This document shows positions 6,530 to 14,420 of a stretch of DNA of 38,386 bases, piece by piece. Both the position numbers and the translations under genes were made by a program. The notes below the pieces were generated by a model. It ran no database searches and was not told the origin of the DNA. It saw only the letters and a program-made list of their open reading frames with translations. Source of the stretch: Actinomycetes bacterium (lineage in GTDB: Bacteria; Actinomycetota; Acidimicrobiia; Acidimicrobiales; Acidimicrobiaceae); the NCBI GenBank assembly GCA_021850605.1, contig JAJZLQ010000102.1, positions 1-38,386 on the forward strand. Direction: 5' to 3'. Position 1 is the first letter of the stretch; the number at the start of each line of letters is the position of its first letter.

Positions 6530-9463
6530 ATGTTCAAGAAATCCGAAGAGGGGCTGGGCCGCAGGCTTCTGAAACTGCGCGCCGAGGCCGAATCCCGCGG
6601 GGAGACCTTCTATCAGGGCCCTTCGAGGGGGGCATTGATGTCTTTCCCGCCCATCGAGCGATGGGACGATTGGGAGGAGCTCGACTCAAAGGCGTGGCCC
6701 GAGAGGCGCAAGCGTAGCTACACGCTCATCCCCACCACCTGTTTCAACTGTGAGTCCGCGTGCGGCCTTCTCGCCTACGTGGACAACCAGACCGGAGCGG
6801 TGCGCAAGTTCGAGGGCAACCCGATCCATCCCGGCTCGCGTGGACGCAACTGTGCCAAGGGGCCGGCTACCTTGAACCAGATTCAGGACCCTGATCGCAT
6901 CCTCTACCCGCTCAAGCGGGCGGGAGAGCGAGGAAGCGGCAAGTGGGTCAGGGTGAGCTGGGACGAGGCGCTGGACGATCTTGCCGCGCGCGTACGCACG
7001 GCCATCCAGGAAGGTCGTACCGACGAGGTCATGTGCCACATCGGGCGTCCGGGCGAAGACGGCTTCACTGAGCGGGTTCTCGCCTCCTGGGGTGTTGACG
7101 GGCATAATTCGCACACCAATGTCTGCTCCTCGGGTGGTCGCGCCGGCTGGCACTACTGGGCGGGAATCGACCGCCCCAGCGCCGACTACGCAAACGCCAA
7201 GGTGATAGTGCTGATCTCGGCGCACTTGGAGACGGGACACTACTTCAACCCACACGCGCAGCGCATCACCGAGGCCCGGGCCAAGGGCGCCAAGCTCATC
7301 GTGATGGATACCCGGCTCTCCAACACCGCCACGCATGCCGACTACTGGCTCTCGCCTCAACCGGGCAGCGAGGCGGCCATCAACCTCGCGATCGCAAACC
7401 ACATCATCGCCACCGGTCGTTACAACCGGGAGTTCATAAGGCGGTGGTGGAACTGGGAACAGTACATGCGTGAGGCTCGGGGAGTGGCCGATCCCACCTT
7501 CGAAGCCTTCGAGGAGGTGCTCCGCAACCTATACGCGGAGTTCACCTTCGACTACGCGTCGGCCGAGTCCGGGGTGGAAGCTTGGGTCCTTGCCGAAGTT
7601 GCCGAGGTCGTGGCGGGGGCGGGCACAGCCCTGGCTGCGCACACCTGGCGCTCCGCCGCCGCTGGCAACCTGGGGGGTTGGCAGGTTTCGCGAACGCTGC
7701 TACTGCTCAACGCCCTGCTCGGGGCAATCGCCACGCCGGGCGGGACATTCCCCAACGCCTGGAACAAGTGGGTTCCGAGGCCAATGCACATGCCCCCACA
7801 CCCGACCAAGTGGAACGAGCTGTCCTGGCCGATCGAGTACCCGTTGGCGATGAACGAGCTTTCCTTCCTCTTGCCCCACCTGCTCAAGGATGGGCGGGGC
7901 AAGCTCGATGTCTATTTCACGCGGGTCTACAACCCGGTTTGGACCAATCCGGACGGCATGAGTTGGGTGGAGGTCCTGCGTAACGAGGCCATGGTCGGAT
8001 GCTACGTCTCACTCACCCCGACCTGGAACGAGACGGCCTACTTCGCCGACTATGTGCTTCCGATGGGCCATTCATCCGAACGCCACGACCTCATGTCCTA
8101 TGAGCAGTACGACGGCCAGTGGATCTCGTTCCGCCAGCCGGTACTGCGCGCCAAGGCGCTTGCCGAGGGCAAGGAGGTCATCGATACCCGGGAGGTCAAC
8201 CCGGGCGAGGTGTGGGAGGAGAACGAGTTCTGGATGGAACTCTCCTGGCGCATCGATCCTGATGGATCGATGGGGATCAGGAAATTCTACGAGTCCCCCG
8301 TCGATCCCGCCAGACGCATGAGCGTCGATGAGTATTACGCCTACATCTTTGAGAACTCGGTCCCCGGCCTGCCCGAGGCGGCGGCGGCCGAAGGGCTGAC
8401 TCCGCTCGAGTACATGCGCAAGCGGGGAGCGTTCGAGATTGCACGTAACGTTGGCAAGGTATACGAGCAGCCGCTTGAGGCCGAGGAGATCGACGGCGCC
8501 TTCATCGATGCGGTCTCAAAGCGGGTTTACTCACCCACTCCCAAGCCCGCCGCAAAGAATATCGTCCCCACGGGCGATCCTGACCCCGACGGCGAGGGGC
8601 GCCGCCCGGTGGGCGTCAACGTGGACGGCGAGCTATTGAAGGGATTTCCCACCCCGAGCGGCAAGCTGGAGTTCTACTCGTCGACGCTCGCCTCATGGGG
8701 TTGGCCCGAGCATGCCATTCCCGGCTACATCAAGAGCCATGTGCACCCGGAGAACATGGATCCCGACCAGTTGGTGTTGATCAGCACTTTCCGCCTGCCA
8801 GTACAGATCCACACCCGAAGCGCCAACTCCAAATGGCTGGACGAGATCGCCCACACCAATCCACTTTGGATCCACCCTCAGGATGCGGAGCGCCTTGGGA
8901 TAGACGCCAACTCCATGGTCAGGGTGGAAACCGAGATTGGCTACTTTGTGGTGAAGCCTTGGATCACCGAGGGGATCCGACCGGGTGTGGTCGCCTGTTC
9001 CCACCACATGGGGCGCTGGAAGCTGCAGGGCCACGGCCAACGGCAGCTCATGCGTACTGTGGAGCTGAACAACGAGGAAACCCGCTGGCATCTCGAGCCC
9101 AAAGAGCCTGTGAAGCCCTATGCGAGCGAGGACCCCGATACCCAGCGCATATGGTGGGGTGACGTTGGTGTCCACCAGAACCTGACCTTCCCGGTCCACC
9201 CCGATCCCATATCGGGGATGCACTGCTGGCACCAGGCGGTTCGAATAACCAAGGCGTCCTCCGACGACCTGCACGGCGAGGTCTACGTCGATACGGCTCG
9301 CTCCCGTGCGGCCTACAAACGTTGGCTGGAGATAACCCGCAGCGCCTACGGGGTCTCCCCAAACGGCACCAGACGCCCTCGCTGGCTGATGAGGCCCTTG
9401 AAGCCCTCCGCGCAAGCCTTTGCCTTGCCTGCGCGCAACGAAGAGGAGGCGACACGGCCATGA
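6530..9463 (+). CDS. Molybdopterin oxidoreductase catalytic subunit (DMSO reductase family)
   Basis: 977 residues. The N-terminal [4Fe-4S] motif is C71-x2-C74-x3-C78 ... C108 (CFNCESACG ... NCAKG). This is followed by the family signature VRVSWDEALDDLA and by HTNVCSSGGR, whose C199 is the likely Mo ligand, as in the Psr/Phs/Nap/Fdh branch. The C-terminal molybdopterin-binding domain begins near LVLISTFRLPVQIHTRS. It should be a bis-MGD enzyme that oxidises or reduces an inorganic or small organic substrate. Substrate cannot be assigned; polysulfide, tetrathionate, arsenic, selenium and sulfite enzymes share this architecture. The protein is longer than many family members. GRRLLK at residues 10-15 resembles a twin-arginine motif, but no hydrophobic segment follows, so a cytoplasmic location is inferred. 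It follows the Fe-S/NrfD gene by 25 bp and overlaps the chaperone gene by 4 bp. Confidence 0.92.
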   Translation: MFKKSEEGLGRRLLKLRAEAESRGETFYQGPSRGALMSFPPIERWDDWEELDSKAWPERRKRSYTLIPTTCFNCESACGLLAYVDNQTGAVRKFEGNPIHPGSRGRNCAKGPATLNQIQDPDRILYPLKRAGERGSGKWVRVSWDEALDDLAARVRTAIQEGRTDEVMCHIGRPGEDGFTERVLASWGVDGHNSHTNVCSSGGRAGWHYWAGIDRPSADYANAKVIVLISAHLETGHYFNPHAQRITEARAKGAKLIVMDTRLSNTATHADYWLSPQPGSEAAINLAIANHIIATGRYNREFIRRWWNWEQYMREARGVADPTFEAFEEVLRNLYAEFTFDYASAESGVEAWVLAEVAEVVAGAGTALAAHTWRSAAAGNLGGWQVSRTLLLLNALLGAIATPGGTFPNAWNKWVPRPMHMPPHPTKWNELSWPIEYPLAMNELSFLLPHLLKDGRGKLDVYFTRVYNPVWTNPDGMSWVEVLRNEAMVGCYVSLTPTWNETAYFADYVLPMGHSSERHDLMSYEQYDGQWISFRQPVLRAKALAEGKEVIDTREVNPGEVWEENEFWMELSWRIDPDGSMGIRKFYESPVDPARRMSVDEYYAYIFENSVPGLPEAAAAEGLTPLEYMRKRGAFEIARNVGKVYEQPLEAEEIDGAFIDAVSKRVYSPTPKPAAKNIVPTGDPDPDGEGRRPVGVNVDGELLKGFPTPSGKLEFYSSTLASWGWPEHAIPGYIKSHVHPENMDPDQLVLISTFRLPVQIHTRSANSKWLDEIAHTNPLWIHPQDAERLGIDANSMVRVETEIGYFVVKPWITEGIRPGVVACSHHMGRWKLQGHGQRQLMRTVELNNEETRWHLEPKEPVKPYASEDPDTQRIWWGDVGVHQNLTFPVHPDPISGMHCWHQAVRITKASSDDLHGEVYVDTARSRAAYKRWLEITRSAYGVSPNGTRRPRWLMRPLKPSAQAFALPARNEEEATRP

Positions 9464-10314
9464 GCATCGCCGGTGCGGACGAGCGCGCCCGCGCCGAGGT
9501 CCTGCGCGCCTGCTCCGAGGTGGTTGCCAACGCCGGGCTTCACTCTGAGATCCGGGGGTTGTTCGGGTTGGAAGGGTTTAGCCCGGCCGACCACACCGAG
9601 GTCTTTGCGCTCGAGCTGCTTCCGGACGCCTGTATTTACCTGAGCCCTGGGGCACAGCTCGGTGGGGAGCCCGCCGAGCGCGTCAGCGGCTTCCTGGTGG
9701 CCGCCGGATTGGAACCGGTACGGGAGGCGACATCGCTCGCCAACCAGTTGGTCATGATCGCCGACTTGATCGACCAGCTCCTCAAGGCGTCGGCCGGCAG
9801 CCAGGAGGCGGCGGCTCTTGAGAAGGTTCTGGCGGTGCTGCTTTTCGAACACGTCCTGCCCTGGGCGCCCGCCTATGCGACGGCGACGACGCGCCTGGAG
9901 CCTCGCCTCTCCGCTTGGGCCGGTGCATTGGTCGGGACGCTGGCCGAGTTGGCCGCATCGCTGGAGCTGCAGAACTGGGAGATGACACCGTCGGTTCTAG
10001 GTGGGAGAAGCAAGGCTGTCGAGGAGGCCTCGGACTTCCCGGCGATGGCGGCCTCACCGTTCCTCTGTGGGACTTTTCTGACTAAGCGCATACTCTTCGA
10101 ACGTGCTTACGAGGCCGGGTTGGCTCCTCGCATCGGTTCACGGAAGTTCATAATCGCGTCACTTCTCGAGCAATCCCCAGCGGCAGCCGCGGTGGTGCTG
10201 CGCGAGGAGGCGGAGTTTCAGGCTGAGCGCTGGACGGAGCTTGCCTCCGCTTTCGGGGTGCCGCTCGCCTCTTGGGCCGACAGTGCGGCGGCCTTCTCGG
10301 CTTCTCTCGCGTAG
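9460..10314 (+). CDS. TorD/DmsD-type molybdoenzyme assembly chaperone
   Basis: 284 residues starting at an ATG that overlaps the previous stop (ATGA at 9460-9463), with AGGAGG placed 11-16 nt upstream. The protein is mainly alpha-helical and contains FLTKRILFERA and FEHVLPWAPAYA; the latter matches the conserved TorD-family segment around a H-x3-W-x-P pattern. Such chaperones bind the apo-catalytic subunit, help insert the bis-MGD cofactor, and often guard a Tat signal. The catalytic subunit here has no obvious Tat signal, so the role is more likely folding and cofactor loading. The C-terminal extension of about 100 residues, ALREEAEFQAERWTEL-like and alanine-rich, is longer than in typical TorD (about 200 residues). 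Assignment rests on both sequence pattern and operon position. Confidence 0.78.
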   Translation: MSIAGADERARAEVLRACSEVVANAGLHSEIRGLFGLEGFSPADHTEVFALELLPDACIYLSPGAQLGGEPAERVSGFLVAAGLEPVREATSLANQLVMIADLIDQLLKASAGSQEAAALEKVLAVLLFEHVLPWAPAYATATTRLEPRLSAWAGALVGTLAELAASLELQNWEMTPSVLGGRSKAVEEASDFPAMAASPFLCGTFLTKRILFERAYEAGLAPRIGSRKFIIASLLEQSPAAAAVVLREEAEFQAERWTELASAFGVPLASWADSAAAFSASLA

Positions 10315-10382
10315 CACCACCGCGGCCGGGGTGTCCGGTCCCTCTCAGGCGGTGATTACACGAAGGCTGCGCCGTGCCTCGG

Positions 10383-11063
10383 CTATTGCCTTGGGAGCGC
10401 CTTCTCTCCGACGAGGATTGCCTTGATCTCGGCCTCGGAGTCCTCGGTGACCAGCGCAACCACCTCGTCGCCATCATGAAGCATGGTGTTCCCGCGAGGC
10501 ACGATCACGTTGTCTTGACGGATGATCGCCACGATGGATGCGGTTTTGGGCAGACCGAGTTGCGCGATTTCGAGACTGTTGGCGGGGGAGTCCTCCGCCA
10601 GGGTTACCTCCACCAGCCGAGCACCGCTCTTCTCGAAAGAGAGCAGGCGAACCAGGGTCCCAACCGAGACCGCCTCTTCGACCAGCGAGGAAAGCAGGTG
10701 GGGGGTTGAGACCGAGACATCCACGCCCCAGGTCTTGTTGAAGAGCCAATGGTTCTTGGGGTTGTTCACCCTTGCGACCACGCGTGGGACCATGAATTCC
10801 TGCTTGGCCAGCAGCGAGACGACAAGATTGTCCTCGTCGTCGCCCGTGGCGGCCACCACCACGTCGGCCTCCGCAAGGCCGGCCTGCTGCAGGGAGGAGA
10901 CCTCGCATGCGTCGGCTACGAGGAAGCGGCAGGGAATTTGCTCGGCGAGCTTTTTCACTTCCTGCTCGTTCTGCTCGATGACCAGCACGTCATGCCCCGC
11001 GGCCTGTAGGTCTTCCGCGATGAAGGAGCCGACGCTCCCGGCTCCGGCAATTACAACCTTCAT
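10383..11063 (-). CDS. ceoC: TrkA-type potassium uptake regulator CeoC
   Basis: 226 residues: an RCK-N (TrkA-N) Rossmann domain with the dinucleotide-binding loop GAGSVGSFIAE (residues 7-17) and the acidic residue IEQN at the end of strand 2, then an RCK-C domain from about residue 140. ATGDDEDNLVVSLLAKQEF and VVARVNNPKNHWLFNKTWGVDV closely follow mycobacterial CeoC as I recall it. RCK proteins bind NAD(H) or ATP and gate K+ transporters from the cytoplasmic face. Its ATG overlaps the stop of ceoB by 4 bp, so translation is probably coupled. Together with the KimA-like gene divergent from this pair, it forms a K+ homeostasis locus. Confidence 0.9.
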   Translation of the reverse strand: MKVVIAGAGSVGSFIAEDLQAAGHDVLVIEQNEQEVKKLAEQIPCRFLVADACEVSSLQQAGLAEADVVVAATGDDEDNLVVSLLAKQEFMVPRVVARVNNPKNHWLFNKTWGVDVSVSTPHLLSSLVEEAVSVGTLVRLLSFEKSGARLVEVTLAEDSPANSLEIAQLGLPKTASIVAIIRQDNVIVPRGNTMLHDGDEVVALVTEDSEAEIKAILVGEKALPRQ

Positions 11064-11722
11064 GGCCGATTCTCCTTGCCGCCAAGCGCGCTGTCCAATG
11101 AAACCATGGCGTTCCGTTCGACCATGAAGTGCATGATGTCGCCCTCCTGGGCGACGATGTCAGCCTGGAAGAGGCGCGTGCTGGTGCCTCGGGTGAGTAG
11201 CACCGGCTTTACACCGCTGATCTCGTCCAGACGGCCTAGCCGTTTGCCCAGCAGGTGCTGTGGTACCGTCTTTTCGACCAGCACCACGTTGCCGTTCGGG
11301 TCGGTCCAGTCGGGCTGGCTGGCCGAGTCAAAGATGCGGCGCATGGCTTGGTCCGTCGTCCAGGTGACAGTTGCGACTGTCTGGATGCCCAGCCTGCGGT
11401 AAATTTCCGCCCGGCGCGGATCGTAGATACGCGCCACCACTTTTGGAACCCCGTAGACCTCACGCGCAATCCTGGCGGTGAGGATGTTGGAGTTGTCCCC
11501 GCTGGTCACCGCGGCAAGAGCACCGGCTGAACCGATATCCGCCATTTCCAGGTGCTGGCGGTCGAATCCCAGCCCGTTGATGGCCCTTCCTGAGAACTTT
11601 TCGCCGAGCCTACGAAAAGCGGAGGCATTCTTGTCGATGATTACAACTGAATGTCCCTCGACCGAGAGGCGAGTAGCCAGCTCTGAACCAACCCGCCCGC
11701 ACCCGACGACGATTATATGCAC
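11060..11722 (-). CDS. ceoB: TrkA-type potassium uptake regulator CeoB
   Basis: 220 residues from a GTG start at 11722. This start has AGGTGG at a proper distance upstream and puts the first residues directly on the Rossmann strand HIIVVGCGRVGSELA; an upstream in-frame ATG at 11812 would add 30 basic residues that the family lacks. NAD-binding glycines are GCGRVG, with VIIDKN at the end of strand 2. SGDNSNILTARIARE and KVVARIYDPRRAEIYRRLGI match actinobacterial CeoB. The RCK-C part covers the last 70-80 residues. It is the first gene of the ceoB-ceoC pair and divergent from the KimA-like transporter, with 137 bp in between. Confidence 0.9.
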   Translation of the reverse strand: MHIIVVGCGRVGSELATRLSVEGHSVVIIDKNASAFRRLGEKFSGRAINGLGFDRQHLEMADIGSAGALAAVTSGDNSNILTARIAREVYGVPKVVARIYDPRRAEIYRRLGIQTVATVTWTTDQAMRRIFDSASQPDWTDPNGNVVLVEKTVPQHLLGKRLGRLDEISGVKPVLLTRGTSTRLFQADIVAQEGDIMHFMVERNAMVSLDSALGGKENRP

Positions 11723-11818
11723 GGTAAACCACCTGGTTTTCTTCGTCGCCCGGCGATAAGCCCTCAAGGCTCGCCGGACTCGTGGTTCACAGATGGGGAA
11801 GCCCACCCGCACCGTCGA

Positions 11819-11850
11819 TATAGTGTAGGTTTTGCAGCAGATAGCGGAGG
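11819..11850 (+). promoter_or_regulatory. Likely promoter -10 and RBS of the KimA-like gene
   Basis: TATAGT at 11819-11824 fits a -10 hexamer. GGAGG at 11846-11850 lies 9 nt before the TTG start at 11860. No convincing -35 element was found at 17 bp spacing, and no c-di-AMP (ydaO) riboswitch signature is present in the short leader. Confidence 0.4.
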
Positions 11851-11859
11851 CCGTTTACC

Positions 11860-14277
11860 TTGAACGACAGCGCTGCCGAGAACGGTGCAGCCTTAGAGCA
11901 GGAACAGGCGGGCACCAGGGTTGACGGCGCTGCGAGATTCAGTGGTGCCAAAAGCCATGGTGGACGTCCGGAGGCGATGGCCCTACTGGGGTCGTACGAC
12001 CTGCCTGAGACGCGTAGCTACCGTCTGAAAAACTTCCTTCTTGGCAAACCCCTTGTCAATGAGCAGATGAAGGGCGAGCGGCTAGGCAAGCCCACCGCCC
12101 TCGCGGTGCTCTCCTCCGACGTCATATCGTCCAGTGCCTACGCCACCGAGCAGATTCTGACCGTGCTGGTGCCGGTGATCGGCCTGGCCGCCTTCTCGCT
12201 GGTGCTCCCGGTCAGTGTCCTGATCCTGGTCGTCCTGGCTGCCGTGGCCGCCTCCTACTTCCAGGTCGTTAAGGCCTACCCCAAGGCCGGTGGCGCCTAT
12301 GTCGTCGCGCGCGACAACTTCGGCCCCAAGATCGCCCAGATCGCCGCAGTGGCGATCATGATCGATTACACGGTGACGGTGGCAATCTCCGTCGCGGCCG
12401 GCGTCGACGCGATCTCCTCAGCTGTACCGGCCTTGGCGCCGTACAATCTCGATCTATCTCTCGTCTTCGTGGTGTTGCTTGCCTATGGCAATCTGCGCGG
12501 CGTGCGTGAAGCAGGACGCATCTTCGCTCTGCCGGCCTATTTCTTTATGGTCAACATGGCCATCATGCTTGGCCTCGGCATCTATAGGGCGTTGACGCAC
12601 CAACTTCATTATCTGCCGTCCCACGTTCACGGTGCCCTGAGTCTTGGCCACGGTGGATCGGGCCTATTGCTGGGTGCTTCGCTCTTCATCTTCCTGCAGG
12701 CATTCGCCAACGGCGGCACCGCGCTGACCGGCATCGAGGCCGTCTCTACCGGCATCTCCATCTTTAGAACTCCACAGTGGAAGAACGCCCGTATCGTCCT
12801 GGTGGCCATGGCGACGATCCTGGGACTTCTCTTCTTCGGCCTCTCCTTCCTCGCCTCCCACATCCATCCGATTCCGCGTGTCAGCGGAACCCCGACCGTG
12901 ATATCCATGATCGGCCAGACCGTGTACGGGCAGAGTCTGCTGGGCAAGGTCTTCTACTACCTGCTGCAGACATCCACCTATTTCATCCTTATATTTGCCG
13001 CAAACACCAGCTTCAACGGTTTTCCCTTCCTGGTCTCCTTCGCTGCGGAGGACTCCTTCCTTCCTCGGCAGCTGGCTCGGCGGGGCCATCGACTGGCGTT
13101 GTCGAACGGCATCATCCTCCTTACGGTGGTCTCGGAGCTGATCCTGATCGCCACTCGGGCCAGGGTCTCCGCGCTCGTGGCGCTGTACGCCATCGGCGTC
13201 TTCACCGGCTTCACCATGGCCAGCGGCGGGATGCTGAAGCATCATCTGAAGTACCGCGAGCCCGGGTACCGCCGCGGCTTTGCGGTGAACCTTCTCGCCA
13301 CCGTTCTCTCCGCCATCGTCGTGATCGTCTTCCTGGTTACCAAGTTCAAGGAGGGCGCCTGGGCGGTACTCGCCGCCGGCATACCGCTCGTTTTCCTCTT
13401 CATCCGTCTCAACCGCCGTTATGTCGCAGAGGAGGCCGAGCTCGAGCAGGGCGTTGCCACCGCCTGCGAGGCGCCGGTGCTACGCAGGCACAAGGTGATT
13501 CTTTTCGTAGAGAACCTCGACCTGGCAACTGCGCGTGCAATCCAATACGCACGCACCCTTACTCCGGACGAGATCCGTGCGGTTCATATCGAGATCGACG
13601 CGAAACAGGCGCGATTGCTTGAGCAGGAGTGGTCGCGGCTCGGGGTGCGCCACCTCGACCTGGAAGTCGTCGAGTGCACCGACCGCAGGATTCGCAGGGC
13701 GGCCTTGGACGTGGTCGCCGAGGCGGCACTGCCGGGTGACTCCGAGGTGACGGTGCTCCTGCCCAGGCGGGTATACCCCGGTTTCATGCAGCGAATCCTC
13801 CACGACAGGACTGCCGATGCGTTGGCAAAGGTGCTTTCCCAGCTACCGCACGTGAACGCGACCATCATCCCCTTCGAGGTGGTGATCGGGGGCACCGACA
13901 AGGTCATCTTCGATACGCGCCCGAAGCTTCCCGGAGAGAAGGAGACGGCCCTTCCAGCGCACGAGACGGAGGCCTTTGGCACGCGGCTCCTGGAAGGCGC
14001 TGTTCCGATCGGGAACGTGGCATATCGTCGTCCGGCCAAGGTGGCCGGGCGTGTAAGGTCGGTTCGCGTCCAACCCATGGATTCGGTTCCGTCGCTGGCG
14101 GTGCGCCTGGAGGACGGAACCGGCGGCATCCTCCTCGTCTTTGCGGGCAAGCGGCAGGTCCCCGGCATCGAGCCGGGCCGCCGTATGACGGCCGAGGGTA
14201 CCGTGGGCGAAATTGAGGGCCACATCGCCATGATGAACCCGACCTACGAGTTCGCGCCGGTCGAGGACGACGACTAG
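11860..14277 (+). CDS. KimA-like APC-family K+ transporter with C-terminal OB-fold-like domain
   Basis: 805 residues, TTG start chosen for the GGAGG upstream. After a 45-residue polar N-terminus, residues 55-525 hold about twelve membrane segments of the KimA (YdaO) type: LSSDVISSSAYATEQ in TM1 and MIDYTVTVAISVAAGVDA in TM3 keep the acidic and tyrosine residues that line the K+ site in Bacillus KimA. FAANTSFNGFP is also as in KimA. Residues 525-715 form the cytosolic domain. Residues about 720-800 are an additional beta-rich domain (VAGRVRSVRVQP ... VRLEDGTGGILLVF ... MTAEGTVGEI) resembling the OB-fold proteins encoded separately near ceoBC in mycobacteria. The likely role is proton-coupled K+ import, perhaps controlled by c-di-AMP and by the adjacent CeoB/CeoC. 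Confidence 0.88.
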   Translation: MNDSAAENGAALEQEQAGTRVDGAARFSGAKSHGGRPEAMALLGSYDLPETRSYRLKNFLLGKPLVNEQMKGERLGKPTALAVLSSDVISSSAYATEQILTVLVPVIGLAAFSLVLPVSVLILVVLAAVAASYFQVVKAYPKAGGAYVVARDNFGPKIAQIAAVAIMIDYTVTVAISVAAGVDAISSAVPALAPYNLDLSLVFVVLLAYGNLRGVREAGRIFALPAYFFMVNMAIMLGLGIYRALTHQLHYLPSHVHGALSLGHGGSGLLLGASLFIFLQAFANGGTALTGIEAVSTGISIFRTPQWKNARIVLVAMATILGLLFFGLSFLASHIHPIPRVSGTPTVISMIGQTVYGQSLLGKVFYYLLQTSTYFILIFAANTSFNGFPFLVSFAAEDSFLPRQLARRGHRLALSNGIILLTVVSELILIATRARVSALVALYAIGVFTGFTMASGGMLKHHLKYREPGYRRGFAVNLLATVLSAIVVIVFLVTKFKEGAWAVLAAGIPLVFLFIRLNRRYVAEEAELEQGVATACEAPVLRRHKVILFVENLDLATARAIQYARTLTPDEIRAVHIEIDAKQARLLEQEWSRLGVRHLDLEVVECTDRRIRRAALDVVAEAALPGDSEVTVLLPRRVYPGFMQRILHDRTADALAKVLSQLPHVNATIIPFEVVIGGTDKVIFDTRPKLPGEKETALPAHETEAFGTRLLEGAVPIGNVAYRRPAKVAGRVRSVRVQPMDSVPSLAVRLEDGTGGILLVFAGKRQVPGIEPGRRMTAEGTVGEIEGHIAMMNPTYEFAPVEDDD

Positions 14278-14405
14278 CGCCAGCCCGGATGAAGCGGAGC
14301 ATGGCACTTGGTATGCCAATTTGAGCTCGGCGCGCCAAGCGGAGGCCGCTTGCCCGTATGTTTGTTAGGGCAGAAGATGGCCGCGCCCGAAAGCGGGCTG
14401 CGGAA

Positions 14406-14411
14406 TAGTTT
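14406..14411 (+). promoter_or_regulatory. Candidate -10 element of topA (short or absent leader)
   Basis: TAGTTT ends 9 nt before the topA ATG, so transcription would start at or within a few bases of the start codon. The preceding 140 bp hold no gene but contain two small perfect hairpins, AAGCGG-AGG-CCGCTT (about 14337-14351) and GCCCG-AAAG-CGGGC (about 14386-14399). The latter may end the KimA transcript. Confidence 0.35.
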
Positions 14412-14420
14412 AGGCAGCAG

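Noticed and set aside
6530-6620. Possible Tat signal (GRRLLK) at the start of the molybdoenzyme
   Set aside because: No hydrophobic h-region or cleavage site follows; the sequence is charged (RAEAESRGE).
10315-10382. Terminator between the TorD gene and ceoC
   Set aside because: Only a CACCGC/GCGGTG pair with a 25-nt loop and no T-run; too weak to call.
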